DNA from: Verrucomicrobiia bacterium
Lineage (GTDB): Bacteria; Verrucomicrobiota; Verrucomicrobiia; Limisphaerales; Pedosphaeraceae
Reading direction: 5' to 3'
NCBI GenBank assembly: GCA_036268055.1
Contig: DATAUW010000012.1
Span: forward strand, 62,001 to 126,000
DNA: 64,000 nt
The notes under the pieces are model-generated. The model worked only from the letters and a program-made list of their open reading frames with translations. It was not told the DNA's origin and did no database searches. Made by a program: the position numbers and the translations under genes. This document shows positions 26,104 to 36,476 of this stretch, one piece after another; position 1 is the first letter of the stretch, and every line of letters begins with the position of its first letter.

Positions 26104-29100
26104 TTAGTGGCTAACCAATACTTTATAGAATTCGGTCCCACTCGCCGCCGAGGTGGTGAACGGAGAGGTGGCGGAATTCGTCGTCCACGGACCATTCACT
26201 GTCGGTGCCTGCAAGAGGACGCCGGTTGGCCAGGTGATGACGACATTCTGGCCGGAACGCGTAATCGTCAACGACACCGGGGCGGTGAATACGCCGTTGT
26301 AAAGCCCCTGAATCGCCTCCGCCGAAAGGGCATGAGCGAAAATGGCGCAATGCGCGATCTCAGCCGGGATCAAGCGCCCGCTGTTGCCGAGACCATAATC
26401 AGGCGCGCCGCCGATCCACACGTCCAGATTGTTTCCAATCGGAGGAGCCGTGAAGTCTTCGGTGCCCACCGGCGCGCCGTCCACGTAGAGAGTGCCAAGA
26501 CCGGCACCCACGCCGCCAGTATAGGTGTAGGCAAGCATGTGCCAGGCATTGAGAGAAATCCCGGTTCCGTCGGTCACATCGGGCGCGCTGCCGTCGGCGG
26601 CGCCGGGTTGCGGCGGGGAATTTTGATTGACGCTTATGCGCCAGGAGGTATCGCCGTGTCCGAAGGCGTCTGTGAAATGGGTCGGGCTGGCCAGCACGTT
26701 CACCCAGGTCACGACCGTGATCGCGTTCGTAATATTAAACGGACCTTCGGGAATATCCACGATGCTGGTTGATCCATCAAAGAACGCCGAGAGACTTGAA
26801 TCACCGAAGAACGCATTCGTAGGCCCGGGTTGACCTTGAGTTATTTGGCCCTCGTAGGTTCCATTATAAGAACCAGCGGCGTCATACGCGATGGTTCCGG
26901 AGGTTTCGTTCAGCGGCCAGTAACCGAGTGGGCCGAGTTGCAACAAGGCCTGCTGATAAGTGGTCGGCGCGGTGACTGTCAGGACCAGCGGAGTCGTGCC
27001 GATCGTGCCGATTTGATTACTGACCAAGCAAGTATAACTGCCGGCATTGGCCAACTGCACGTTTGGTATGGTCAAAGTGGGCGAGGTGGAAATGCTGATG
27101 GGTTGAGCGCCATTATTGAAGAACCAGAAGAACGTGATGGGTTCGTTGCCCACCACGCCGATGGTTGCGTTGAGCGTGCCGCCCACCAAAAGACTGTCTG
27201 AATCCGCCGGCTCGGTCACGATGACTGGCGCACTCGCCGGAACCGTCACGGCCGTGCTCGTTCCCGTTACACCGGCCAAGGTGGCGCTGATGGTAGCGGA
27301 GCCGCTGGAAACAGCCGTGATCACACCATTGCTATTCACCGAGACGACGCCCGGTGCGCTGCTGACCCAGTTGGTGATAAATGGCGTCACCAGGACACCC
27401 GGCGCACCGGCGAAGTTCGCCGTGGCGGTCGCGATTTCAGTTTGACCGACGATCAACGTCGCGTTCGTCTCGGTGACATCCACTTCCGTGGGCGTCAGAT
27501 TCGTCGCGATGACACTCGGACCGGCGACGCTGCTGACCGCGAGATAGAGCGGAGAAACGACGCCCTTCCAGATACGCAGTTCATTGATGGTTCCGTTGAA
27601 TTGGGCGTCACCGCCAAACGGATCCGACCCAAGAGTATCCAGAGTCGTGTTATAAGTGCCCGGCGAATAAGTCGCATTTGGCAACACCGTCGAGGCATTG
27701 AGCGCGCCATTGAGGAAGAGGCTGCCGGTCAGATTGCCATTGTTGTAGGTGACCGCGACGTATTGCTGCGAACCCACCGGCAGCGAGATCGGCGAATTGA
27801 TGTCATTCTCTCCACCGTTCGGAGTGAAAGCCACTTTGATATTCGGCGTTGGGCTCGAAGGAATTAATCCGAAGTTGACCGAGCCGCCGTTGACGCCGAA
27901 GGACCAGATTTCCGCCCAGGTGTTGGCCTGATTTTCCGTCACCCAGCATTCCACCGTCACCGAAGTGTCGCCGGAAAGAAGATTGTTGGGGAGAGAAACG
28001 TAACCCGAAGGCGTGCCGGACGTGCCGGTGCCCGGAAGCATCAAACCGTTGCTGATGGTCGCCGGATTATTGCCGGGAACCAGCGTTCCATTTGCATTAC
28101 CCACGGAGTCCGAGGCGTCACTCACGAAACTATAACGATGTTGCAAAACCGAAGGCACAACTGTGAGGACCGAAATGGTGCTGTTGGTGCTGCCGAGCGA
28201 ATTGGTGACGAGCACCGTATAATTGCCGGCGCTGGAAACCTGCACGTTGGTCAGAGTCAGCGTGGCGTTGGTCGCGCCTGCAATGGCATTCGCGCCATCA
28301 CTCCATTGATAGGACAAATTTCCACCAACGGCCTGGACACTGAAGTTGGCCGTATCGCCAACCACCAAACTCTGCAAAGTGACCGGCTGGCTGGTAATTC
28401 TCGGAGCCGTCAAGGCTACGGTAATGGACGGGCTGGTGGCCGTTACGCCGCCGACGGTGGCGCTGACGGTGGCTGTGCCGCCGCTTTGAGCGGTGATCAA
28501 GCCGGTGGAACTGACCGTGAGAATATTCGTGCTGCTGCTCGTCCAGTTAGTGGCCGCGCTGGTGACAGTGACGCCCGTTGCATCAGCAAAGTTGGCCGCA
28601 ACCGTCGCCTGCTGCGTTTGCGTTCCGATCATGGTCGTATTCGAAACCGAAACCGTCACTTGAGAAGGCGTCAGGTTTGCCACCACCACGCTGGGACCGG
28701 CAGCCGCGCTCACCGCGACATACAATGGTGTCACTGCGCCGCTCCAGATGCGGAACTCTTTGATCGTGCCGTTGAACTGATCATCGCCGAACACATCATT
28801 GCCGAGCATGTTTTCGGTCGTGCCATTGGTTCCACCGTAACTACCGGGAGAATAAGTGGTGTTCGGGAAAGTGGTTGATCCGTCAAGGAGACCGTTCAGA
28901 TAGAGGCGTCCATTGAGGGTGGAATTGTTGTAAGTCGTGACGAGATATTGTTGCGAACCGGAAACCAAAGCGGGAGCCACCACATCGTTTTCACCGCCGT
29001 TGGGTTCAAAAGCGACGCGCATATTTGGCGTGGGGCTGACAGGAATCAGGCCGAAGTTAATTGAGGTGCTGCTGCCGAGGTCCCAGATTTCCGCCCAGGT

Positions 29101-30381
29101 ATTGGCTGCGTTCTGTGTCACCCAGCATTCGACGGTAACTGAACTATCGCCCTGAACGATTCCATTTGGCAAAGAGACATAACCGGAAGCGCCAAACCCA
29201 CCGGTCGTAGTGCCGGGCAGATTCAAGCCGTTCGAGATAGTGGCTGGGCTCCCGTTGGTGGGCGCAACCAATGTTCCATTGGCGCCGCCGACGGAATCCG
29301 TGGCGTCGGTGGCAAAGCTATAACGATGCGTGAGCGTTTGAGGAGTGACGGTGATGCTGCCGCTGGTTGCGGTCGTGCCATTGATAGTGGCGCTCACCGT
29401 GGTCGTGCCCGCACCGACGCCGGTAATGAGGCCGCTGGAGTTCACCGAGAGGACATTTGGATTGGCGCTGGTCCAATTAGTGGCATCGAGAGTCGCGAGC
29501 AATGCGTTCGTGCCGGTTTGCTGCAAGGTCACGTTAGCTGTGGCTTGTTCGGTTCCCGTGATCACAATCGCGGGAGTCGTTTTAAGAGTCACCGACGTGG
29601 GAGTTACATTTGAAACCAGGACGCCTGGCCCCAGCAAAGCGGAGGCGGACAAATACCGTTGCGAAACCACGCCATTCCAAATGCGCAATTCAGCAATGGT
29701 TCCGTTGAACTGGGCATCGCCGCCGAACGGATCCAGGCCGAACGTATCCAAGGTGGTCTTGTAAGTGCCGGGCGAGTAAGTCGCATTAGGCAACACCGTC
29801 GAGGCATTCAGAGCCCCGTTAAGGAACAGGCTGCCGGTAAGATTGGCGTTGTTGTAAGTAACCGCGACGTATTCCTGCGTGTTATTAGGGAAAGCAAAAG
29901 TTGTCTGCAAATCGCGTTCATTGCTATTGGGCGTGAAGGCCACTTCCATGTTATTGCCATTGTTGCCGGGATGCGGGATCAAGCCAAAGTTGACTGAGCC
30001 GCCGTTGACGCCGAAAGACCAGATTTCCGCCCAAGTGTTGGCGGTGTTCTGGGTCACCCAGCATTCGACGGTGATTGAAGTGTCGTTGGTGAGAAGTGCG
30101 TTGGGCAGGGAAACATAGCCCGAAGGATTGGCGGAAGTGCCCGTTCCGGGAAGCATTAAGCCATTGTTAATGGTCGCGGCATTATTGCCCGGGTTCAACG
30201 TGCCATTAGCACCGCCAACGGAATCTGTGGCATCAGTGGCAAAGCTATACCGATGCACTAGGGTCTGGGCTGAGAGTGGGCTGGCCAAAGCGATCAAAGG
30301 CAACGCCAGGGCAATCAAAAATCTGGAAGTTGCGCGCGCAAATCCAGTTTGCGATGAGTTACAGGTCGGTTGTTTTTTCAT
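26104..30381 (-). CDS. Giant secreted LamG-repeat/Ig-like protein
   Basis: A 1425-residue exported protein with a signal ending PLSAQ near residue 40. Three close LamG (concanavalin-type) modules begin at HRYSFATDATDSVGG (about residues 43, 351, 749), and each is followed by a bacterial-Ig (Big2-like) unit such as NWTSANPNVLSVNSSGLITGV. Ig-like domains follow modules 2 and 3 (ITSQPVTLQSLVVGDTANF; VTEPADSDSLLVGGTL). A divergent fourth LamG (YWPLNETSGTIAYDAAGSYNG) starts near residue 1160. The C-terminus FYKVLVSH lacks a clear PEP-CTERM or LPxTG sorting signal. LamG modules bind glycans or proteins, so an adhesive or polysaccharide-handling role is likely. Confidence 0.87.
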   Translation of the reverse strand: MKKQPTCNSSQTGFARATSRFLIALALPLIALASPLSAQTLVHRYSFATDATDSVGGANGTLNPGNNAATINNGLMLPGTGTSANPSGYVSLPNALLTNDTSITVECWVTQNTANTWAEIWSFGVNGGSVNFGLIPHPGNNGNNMEVAFTPNSNERDLQTTFAFPNNTQEYVAVTYNNANLTGSLFLNGALNASTVLPNATYSPGTYKTTLDTFGLDPFGGDAQFNGTIAELRIWNGVVSQRYLSASALLGPGVLVSNVTPTSVTLKTTPAIVITGTEQATANVTLQQTGTNALLATLDATNWTSANPNVLSVNSSGLITGVGAGTTTVSATINGTTATSGSITVTPQTLTHRYSFATDATDSVGGANGTLVAPTNGSPATISNGLNLPGTTTGGFGASGYVSLPNGIVQGDSSVTVECWVTQNAANTWAEIWDLGSSTSINFGLIPVSPTPNMRVAFEPNGGENDVVAPALVSGSQQYLVTTYNNSTLNGRLYLNGLLDGSTTFPNTTYSPGSYGGTNGTTENMLGNDVFGDDQFNGTIKEFRIWSGAVTPLYVAVSAAAGPSVVVANLTPSQVTVSVSNTTMIGTQTQQATVAANFADATGVTVTSAATNWTSSSTNILTVSSTGLITAQSGGTATVSATVGGVTATSPSITVALTAPRITSQPVTLQSLVVGDTANFSVQAVGGNLSYQWSDGANAIAGATNATLTLTNVQVSSAGNYTVLVTNSLGSTNSTISVLTVVPSVLQHRYSFVSDASDSVGNANGTLVPGNNPATISNGLMLPGTGTSGTPSGYVSLPNNLLSGDTSVTVECWVTENQANTWAEIWSFGVNGGSVNFGLIPSSPTPNIKVAFTPNGGENDINSPISLPVGSQQYVAVTYNNGNLTGSLFLNGALNASTVLPNATYSPGTYNTTLDTLGSDPFGGDAQFNGTINELRIWKGVVSPLYLAVSSVAGPSVIATNLTPTEVDVTETNATLIVGQTEIATATANFAGAPGVLVTPFITNWVSSAPGVVSVNSNGVITAVSSGSATISATLAGVTGTSTAVTVPASAPVIVTEPADSDSLLVGGTLNATIGVVGNEPITFFWFFNNGAQPISISTSPTLTIPNVQLANAGSYTCLVSNQIGTIGTTPLVLTVTAPTTYQQALLQLGPLGYWPLNETSGTIAYDAAGSYNGTYEGQITQGQPGPTNAFFGDSSLSAFFDGSTSIVDIPEGPFNITNAITVVTWVNVLASPTHFTDAFGHGDTSWRISVNQNSPPQPGAADGSAPDVTDGTGISLNAWHMLAYTYTGGVGAGLGTLYVDGAPVGTEDFTAPPIGNNLDVWIGGAPDYGLGNSGRLIPAEIAHCAIFAHALSAEAIQGLYNGVFTAPVSLTITRSGQNVVITWPTGVLLQAPTVNGPWTTNSATSPFTTSAASGTEFYKVLVSH
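27480..30270 (-). repeat. Three long LamG-encoding DNA repeats
   Basis: Blocks of roughly 700 bases starting near 30258, 29330 and 28140 share long near-identical stretches at the DNA level, for example around 30030, 29096 and 27916 (CCCAGCATTC context). The first and third are most alike. The DNA similarity, beyond protein similarity, suggests recent duplication or gene conversion. Confidence 0.8.
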
Positions 30382-30748
30382 AGTTGGTCGGCGGGTTTTT
30401 TATCTGCTATCCACGGTCGAGTGCTCGAGCTGTTTAATGTCCGGTGCTTGAATTCTAGTTTTACGCGTGCCAGTTGCCTCTGTGGGGCGCAAAGATGACG
30501 ACGCTTCACAGAACGATTCATGTAGGCTTTGAAAAACCATAGCACGGAAGCCGATTCCGTCATGTGGCATGAAATGGCCACAAAGTTTCAGCGGAAAATA
30601 TCCTTTAAAATCCGGCGTCAAACCGGGGGGGTGCTTATGCGGAATTTGTGTAGTAACAGAAACTTAGCGGCGTTAAACCGGTTTGACTTACTAACTTCGA
30701 AGCGACCCGAAAAAGTGGAGAAGGGGCCCAAAATTCGGGTCGGCCTAA
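30382..30748. other. Intergenic region, no supported gene
   Basis: This is the leader of the LamG gene and the downstream region of the SGNH/TPR gene. Minus-strand frames of 67-73 codons have no domain. The short palindrome AAACCGGTTT near 30677 is the only structure noted. Confidence 0.4.
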
Positions 30749-33232
30749 TTACTGGTTTGCGGGCTTATCCAAACGTGCGCTTATTTTTTTAATCTGAGCC
30801 AGCGCGATGGGATTGTTCGGATCGCGGCGCAATACTTCATTGAATTGTTCCATCGCCTGGCGATTGTGTTGTTCATTTGCCAAAGCGATTCCCAGATTCA
30901 AACGCGCTTCGATCAACTCTGGTTTCAACCGGACGGTTTCAGTAAATTGCGCGGCGGCTCCGGCGGCATCCCCGTCCTGGCCAAACTCCAGCCCAAGGCA
31001 AAAATGCGCCTCGGTGAGATTCGGTTTTAATCGGATGGCTTCCTGATAATGCTCTTTGGCTTCCGTGCGACGGCCCAGCTGGTCCAAGGCCAAACCGAGA
31101 TTCACATGAGTTTCGGGATCGGAAGGATAGAGCTTGAGCGAATCGGAATAATTTGTGACGGCAGCAGCATACCAGCCGCGCAAAAACGAAAACTTGGCCA
31201 GCGTATTGAATGATTCCGGGCTGATGATTCGGTTGCGAAGCGCTTCCTCGAATTCGTGATTGGCTTCGTTGGTCTTGCCCATCAACTCAAGTTCTTTGCC
31301 CAATCCTAAATGAGCCGGACCCCAGTAAGGTTTCCTCCGCAAGACTTCCTGAAATTCTGCAGCGGCTTGATTCGTTTTATTTTGACGCGCGTAAAGCTCG
31401 GCCAGACTGTTTAGGCTGACCACGGATTCAGGGTGCAAGCGAGCCGCCTCTTGAAATGCCGCGACGGCTTCGTCATCACGCTTGGCCGCTTCCAATCCCA
31501 AACCCCACGCCTGCCAATTATCTGGATTTTGCGGCTGAAGATTCACAACGCGGTGCAACGATTCGATCGCGTCCGCATTGTCTCCGGTCTGCTGCTGCAA
31601 AATCGCGAGGTTGCGTTGAAGAATCCAATCGCTGGGCGCGGCGTCGGCTGCGGTTTTGGTGCGTGATTCGTCTTGTCGCAACGCATCAGGAAGCATCGCC
31701 GGTTGAAGCTGTTCGATTTGCTGAACCAGCCGTTCGTAAATTTCCCGATGATTGGCTTGTTCATTGAATGGCGGATTGCTAAGGCGGCTGAGAATTTCCA
31801 TGTCCGCCTTGCGCCGGGTGAAATCGTTCCAGCCAAGGCGGTCGGCACATTGGTCGGCGGTCAGCCACGGATGCGTATCGCCACCGGTAAATGCGTTGCC
31901 TACCGATTCCGCGAGGACGCGCGCCACGGCATAATTTCCTTTGAAGTTCAGGTGAACATGCTCGTAAAGAAATTCTTCGCCAGATATTTCATTGGGACTT
32001 TGCGCGCAAATCGCCGCATCCGAATCGGCCAACTGCACTCCCGCCGTTTTTGAATTGGCCGCCACGTCGCGAATGATTTTATTGATGCGATCATCCGCGC
32101 GAAACCGGAGGGTATCGTCATCGCAGGCCAGTTTGAATTGTTGCTTCGCGTCCGCACTTTGTCCCGCAAGCAAAAGACATTGGCCAAGGCGGAAATGAAT
32201 TTCGGCAAATGTGTCGTCAATTTTCAAAGCTTGCTGATAGTTACTGATGGCATCGGCGATGCGCTTCTCCTGTTGGGCGCGAATTCCTTCTTCGTAAAAA
32301 TTTTCCCAATGCGCCAGATCTTTCGCCGACAGCCCGGGTTTATGATCAGACGCGAACGGCCCGCAATCCTTGAGGTTGCGCGCCACCGTGCTTACCACCA
32401 CTTTTGCGCCGCTGCGAACGCCGACGTCAATGATGTCAGCCAGATTTTTTTCAAAGCTATCATAAACCGTGGCCATGCGTGGGTCGTCCTGCCGGACATG
32501 ATTTTGCTCGAACATTTTCATGCCACCCCACTCGCTGTCATTGGCGGTTCGGTTTTGCGCGTGGCGAGCCAGAGTGCCGAACGCCTGCCCGATGCGCGTG
32601 CCTTTGAAAGCCACAGCGGCACGAACCATCGCGAGGCTCGGAGCTTTGGCTCCGAAAACTGTGCCCGCGCCGTAAGGTCCCACGACTTCATTGTTGCCGA
32701 TGTAAAGCACCCAGAAATCGCCGTGCTGTTTGGCACTGTCGCGAGCGATGGGCAGGATGACATGCGAATTGATCGCGGTCATGGCGGTGTTGATCACTTC
32801 AAAATGACGATCAGGAAAACGCGCGTTCAACAAAGTTTCCAGGATGCGGCTCATCCCAAATTCCGGCTGCGGATCGCCGAAGGCCGCGGATTCGCCGAAC
32901 ACAAATACCCGCGTGGTATCCGGCGGTTTGACTTTTGACATGACGAAGGGAAACGGTGTGCGCGCCATCTCCGGTCCAAAAAAACGCCAGCCGAACCGGT
33001 CATTTTCGACGAGTGAACTTTTGCCGTTGATTTCCATCGGAAGAAAAAACGACAGATCATGTCCGACGCCCGCCACGTGCAGACCGCCTTCCAACGCGGC
33101 GAGCATCAGCAATGGTACCAGCATCACCGCCACGATCCGAAAAATCCAGCGGCGTGCGGGTGAAATGGAAATTTCCGCAGCCTTCGTTGGTTGAGTTCGT
33201 TTCGAAGGGCGTTTTGAACGGGACTGTTTCAT
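30749..33232 (-). CDS. Membrane-anchored SGNH hydrolase with TPR insertion and C-terminal TPRs
   Basis: An 827-residue protein. A basic N-terminus and membrane helix (residues about 32-50) are followed by an SGNH/GDSL-like domain: VFGESAAFGD (nucleophile Ser115), YIGNNEVVG (Asn180/181) and, much later, FLYEHVHLNFKG (His427 with an acidic residue three before). Between the Asn block and the His block sits a TPR segment (residues about 310-375). After the hydrolase, about eight more TPRs run to the C-terminus. SGNH proteins of this kind often modify or deacylate extracellular glycans; the TPRs suggest a scaffold. It is divergent from the sensor-kinase gene. Confidence 0.85.
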   Translation of the reverse strand: MKQSRSKRPSKRTQPTKAAEISISPARRWIFRIVAVMLVPLLMLAALEGGLHVAGVGHDLSFFLPMEINGKSSLVENDRFGWRFFGPEMARTPFPFVMSKVKPPDTTRVFVFGESAAFGDPQPEFGMSRILETLLNARFPDRHFEVINTAMTAINSHVILPIARDSAKQHGDFWVLYIGNNEVVGPYGAGTVFGAKAPSLAMVRAAVAFKGTRIGQAFGTLARHAQNRTANDSEWGGMKMFEQNHVRQDDPRMATVYDSFEKNLADIIDVGVRSGAKVVVSTVARNLKDCGPFASDHKPGLSAKDLAHWENFYEEGIRAQQEKRIADAISNYQQALKIDDTFAEIHFRLGQCLLLAGQSADAKQQFKLACDDDTLRFRADDRINKIIRDVAANSKTAGVQLADSDAAICAQSPNEISGEEFLYEHVHLNFKGNYAVARVLAESVGNAFTGGDTHPWLTADQCADRLGWNDFTRRKADMEILSRLSNPPFNEQANHREIYERLVQQIEQLQPAMLPDALRQDESRTKTAADAAPSDWILQRNLAILQQQTGDNADAIESLHRVVNLQPQNPDNWQAWGLGLEAAKRDDEAVAAFQEAARLHPESVVSLNSLAELYARQNKTNQAAAEFQEVLRRKPYWGPAHLGLGKELELMGKTNEANHEFEEALRNRIISPESFNTLAKFSFLRGWYAAAVTNYSDSLKLYPSDPETHVNLGLALDQLGRRTEAKEHYQEAIRLKPNLTEAHFCLGLEFGQDGDAAGAAAQFTETVRLKPELIEARLNLGIALANEQHNRQAMEQFNEVLRRDPNNPIALAQIKKISARLDKPANQ

Positions 33233-33398
33233 TTCCTGGTTGGCTGCCTTGCCATCTAAAAAGCCGGTATTAATTTAGAACAAACACGAAAAGTGCGGGA
33301 CTGGCAAAGGAAATTGAAAATCGTGCGGCCTCGTGAAATCCCGCGCAGGATAGCTTAATACTTTACGCATCTGCTAAATTGATTGATATGTTTTCAGT

Positions 33399-36300
33399 AT
33401 GAACCGGCAAATTCATAAACTTTTGCTTTTTTGCCTGCTCTGGATCGCGGCCCAAACCGGGCGCGCCGCCGGTTCGGAATCGGATTTGTCCGCGACCTCC
33501 GGCGCCATGCGGATTTGGCAAAAGGCGGATGGCTTGCCGTCGGAGGTCGTGACGACTGTGGCCCAGACCAGCAACGGTTTTTTGTGGGTCGGAACCAGCG
33601 CGGGATTGGTCCGGTTTGACGGCGCCAAATTTACCGAGATTAAATTAGAACCGGTTGCGGACAGCAATCCCGTGTATGTGACCGCCTTGTGCGCGGACAG
33701 CAACGGCGGTTTATGGATCGGCACACAACAGCAAGGTTTGTTTCAATTCTTCCAAGGGAAACTGCGGCACTTCACCAAAGAACAAGGTTTGCTGGACGAT
33801 GATGTCACGTGCCTCGCGCTCGATAAAAAAGGCCAGCTTTGGGTCGGCGGAAAAGTTGGCCTGAATTTATGGACGGGCCAAGCTTTCAAGCGCTTCACGG
33901 AAGCGAATGGTTTGTCGGATGAATATATTTCCAGCGTTCACGTGGCGCGCTCGGGAACGGTGTGGATCACCACGCGGTCGGGCATGTGCCAGTATGTCGA
34001 AGGACGAATCATCCCCTACGACTTTCAAGCCAAGAGCCAGGGACGCAGTCCTGAATATTTGGGCGCGTATGAAGATCAAAGCGGAAATATTTGGGCGTTC
34101 GGCGATACTTATTTGATCAACCTAGCGGAAGGCAAACGCTTTAATTATTTTCACAGTTCGGCTTCCGGCTCGGTGCGCATCTGGAGCTTGTGCGAAGGCC
34201 GGGATGGACGCCTGTGGATCGGCACGAGCGGGCGCGGGTTGCTTTGCTTTGAGGACGGCCGGTTTCAACCGCTGATCCTTGGAGAAAATCGCTGGCCGTA
34301 CGATGTTCGTTCCATCTGCGAAGATTCGGAAGGAAATCTTTGGCTGGGAACTTCGGGCGGAGGGCTTTTGCAATTACGCCCGCAATCGGTTCATGTTTTT
34401 CAAGCCGGACAAGGTTTGCCCGCGGGTTCGACCACGGCACTCGCGTTGGATTCGCGCGAGCGAGTTTTTGTCGGGCTCTTGCGCAGCGGACTTTTTGTCG
34501 GCGAAGCCGGAAGATTCGAGCGCGTGGACAGCGCGGGGTTGGCGGTTCAAAATCTCATTTCCTCCATTTGCGTGGCGCGCGATGGGACGATTTGGGCCGG
34601 CACTTTGGGCGATGGATTGTATGGTTTGCAAAACGATCGCGAGATTCATTTCACTACTGCCAACGGCCTGGCCAACGATAGCGTTCTGGCCGTGAGTCTC
34701 GACGGCGAAGGCACTTTGTGGACGAGCACTGCGGGCAACGGCCTGCAATATTATACGAATCAAAAAATGATCCAGCTCGACGCCGCCACACCCGGGCTTC
34801 CGACCGCGCCGGTGACAGCGATGATTCCCGCGACCGCCGGCGGCCTTTGGCTGGGGACGGAAGAAGGTTCCATTCTTCACGAAGACAAAAATAAATTGTC
34901 CGCCGTCAAATTGTCGCAAAATATCGGCGCGCGTCCGGTGCTGGTTTTGCATGAAGGTGAAAAGTCGCGTCTCTGGATCGGCATGGATGAAGGCGGCCTC
35001 ACTTGCCTCGATCACGGCGCGACGATTCATTGGAATACCCACAACGGTTTGCCCAACACCACCGTCGCCGGCATCGTCGAGGACAACGCAAATAATTTAT
35101 GGCTTTCAACCGGCGGTGGGATTTACCGCGTCAGCCGGAGCGATGTTTCCAAAGCGCTCGGCGATCCCACCATCCCGCTCGAATGCAAATTGGTTTCTGA
35201 ATCGAAGACTTTGCCCGAACCAGCGACGGCATTTTGCGGAACGCGTTCGGTGCGTTCGCCAGAAGGCATATTGTGGTTCGCCACTTCGGAAGGCGTGCTC
35301 AAAGTGGACCCGCACCAATCGGAAACCGTCGCCGCCGCGATTCCGCTCTATCTCGAAACCGCAACCTTCAACGGCCAGACACCCATCTCACTTTTGGAAG
35401 GCGGCATGTGGATGCCCGCTCCCACCAACGATCCCGTCGTGCGCGCGCCCATGCATTTGCGCTCGCTGGAAATTCGTTTCACCGCCCTGGATTTCACCGC
35501 GCCGTCGGAAGTTCGGTTTCGGCATCGGCTGGATGGCTTCGACTCCGATTGGGTGGATGATGGCTCGGCTCGCTCCGCCCGTTACAGCCGCCTGCCCTAT
35601 GGCGATTATCGTTTTCGCGTGGCCATTCGCGATCCCGACGGCGAATGGCAGGAGGCGCAAAGAACCTTTGCGTTCATCGTTCCCACGCCGCTTTATTTTC
35701 AAGTGTGGGCGATTTGCTTATACGTCCTCGCAGTGGTCGCGGTGATCGTGCAAATCGTCCGCGTAGTTTCGCACCGGCGTTTGCGCATCACGCTCGCGAC
35801 CCTCGAGCAGCAGCAATCCGTCGAACGCGAGCGCATGCGCATCGCGCGCGATCTCCATGATGAAATCGGTTCCAAGCTCGCCAAAATTTCCTTCCTCAGC
35901 GAGCATGCCCAAGTCGCCGCCGAGGCGACCGGTCCTTTGGGAACCAAGATCGCCTCAATCGCGCATACAACGCGCGAATTGCTACGCACCATGGATGAAA
36001 TTGTCTGGGTCGTGAATCCTCACAATGATACCTTGGAAAATCTAGTAACTTACTTGAGTCACTATGCCGCCGAATATTTTCAAAACACTTCCATTCAGTG
36101 CGAAGTCCAACTGCCGCGCGAAATGCCCAATCACTTGCTCTCGTCCGAAGCCCGCCATAATTTGTTTCTCACTTTTGAAGAAGCGTTGAACAATGTCCTG
36201 ACTCATTCCGGCGCGACAAACGTAAAAATTGATATGACCGTAAAGGCGCTCGAATGTGAAATCACCGTCACCGATAACGGCCGCGGATTCGATGCCCAAA

Positions 36301-36476
36301 ACGTCTCGCCGTCCAGCAACGGCAAGCGCGGCAAACGCGGCGGCAATGGGTTGGTGAACATGCGCCAACGTCTCGCAGACATCGGCGGCGAATGCCGTAT
36401 CGTGAGCACCCCCGGCGCCGGCACGAGTGTCAAAATCCACGTCCGGTTGAATTCCAAAATAAGCGGCAAGCCATGA
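33399..36476 (+). CDS. Periplasmic-propeller sensor histidine kinase (two-component)
   Basis: A 1025-residue sensor. After a signal peptide, about 600 residues form repeated two-component-propeller units (LWIGTSGRGLLCFEDGRFQ, LWLGTSGGGLLQL), then a Y_Y_Y domain (residues about 685-750). One membrane helix lies near residue 770. The kinase core is HisKA_3 with phospho-acceptor His820 in RIARDLHDEIGSKL and a HATPase with NNVLTHSGATNVKI, DNGRGFD and GNGLVNMRQRL. This architecture usually senses polysaccharide fragments in the periplasm. Its stop overlaps the response-regulator ATG by 4 bases, so the two are translationally coupled. Confidence 0.93.
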   Translation: MNRQIHKLLLFCLLWIAAQTGRAAGSESDLSATSGAMRIWQKADGLPSEVVTTVAQTSNGFLWVGTSAGLVRFDGAKFTEIKLEPVADSNPVYVTALCADSNGGLWIGTQQQGLFQFFQGKLRHFTKEQGLLDDDVTCLALDKKGQLWVGGKVGLNLWTGQAFKRFTEANGLSDEYISSVHVARSGTVWITTRSGMCQYVEGRIIPYDFQAKSQGRSPEYLGAYEDQSGNIWAFGDTYLINLAEGKRFNYFHSSASGSVRIWSLCEGRDGRLWIGTSGRGLLCFEDGRFQPLILGENRWPYDVRSICEDSEGNLWLGTSGGGLLQLRPQSVHVFQAGQGLPAGSTTALALDSRERVFVGLLRSGLFVGEAGRFERVDSAGLAVQNLISSICVARDGTIWAGTLGDGLYGLQNDREIHFTTANGLANDSVLAVSLDGEGTLWTSTAGNGLQYYTNQKMIQLDAATPGLPTAPVTAMIPATAGGLWLGTEEGSILHEDKNKLSAVKLSQNIGARPVLVLHEGEKSRLWIGMDEGGLTCLDHGATIHWNTHNGLPNTTVAGIVEDNANNLWLSTGGGIYRVSRSDVSKALGDPTIPLECKLVSESKTLPEPATAFCGTRSVRSPEGILWFATSEGVLKVDPHQSETVAAAIPLYLETATFNGQTPISLLEGGMWMPAPTNDPVVRAPMHLRSLEIRFTALDFTAPSEVRFRHRLDGFDSDWVDDGSARSARYSRLPYGDYRFRVAIRDPDGEWQEAQRTFAFIVPTPLYFQVWAICLYVLAVVAVIVQIVRVVSHRRLRITLATLEQQQSVERERMRIARDLHDEIGSKLAKISFLSEHAQVAAEATGPLGTKIASIAHTTRELLRTMDEIVWVVNPHNDTLENLVTYLSHYAAEYFQNTSIQCEVQLPREMPNHLLSSEARHNLFLTFEEALNNVLTHSGATNVKIDMTVKALECEITVTDNGRGFDAQNVSPSSNGKRGKRGGNGLVNMRQRLADIGGECRIVSTPGAGTSVKIHVRLNSKISGKP

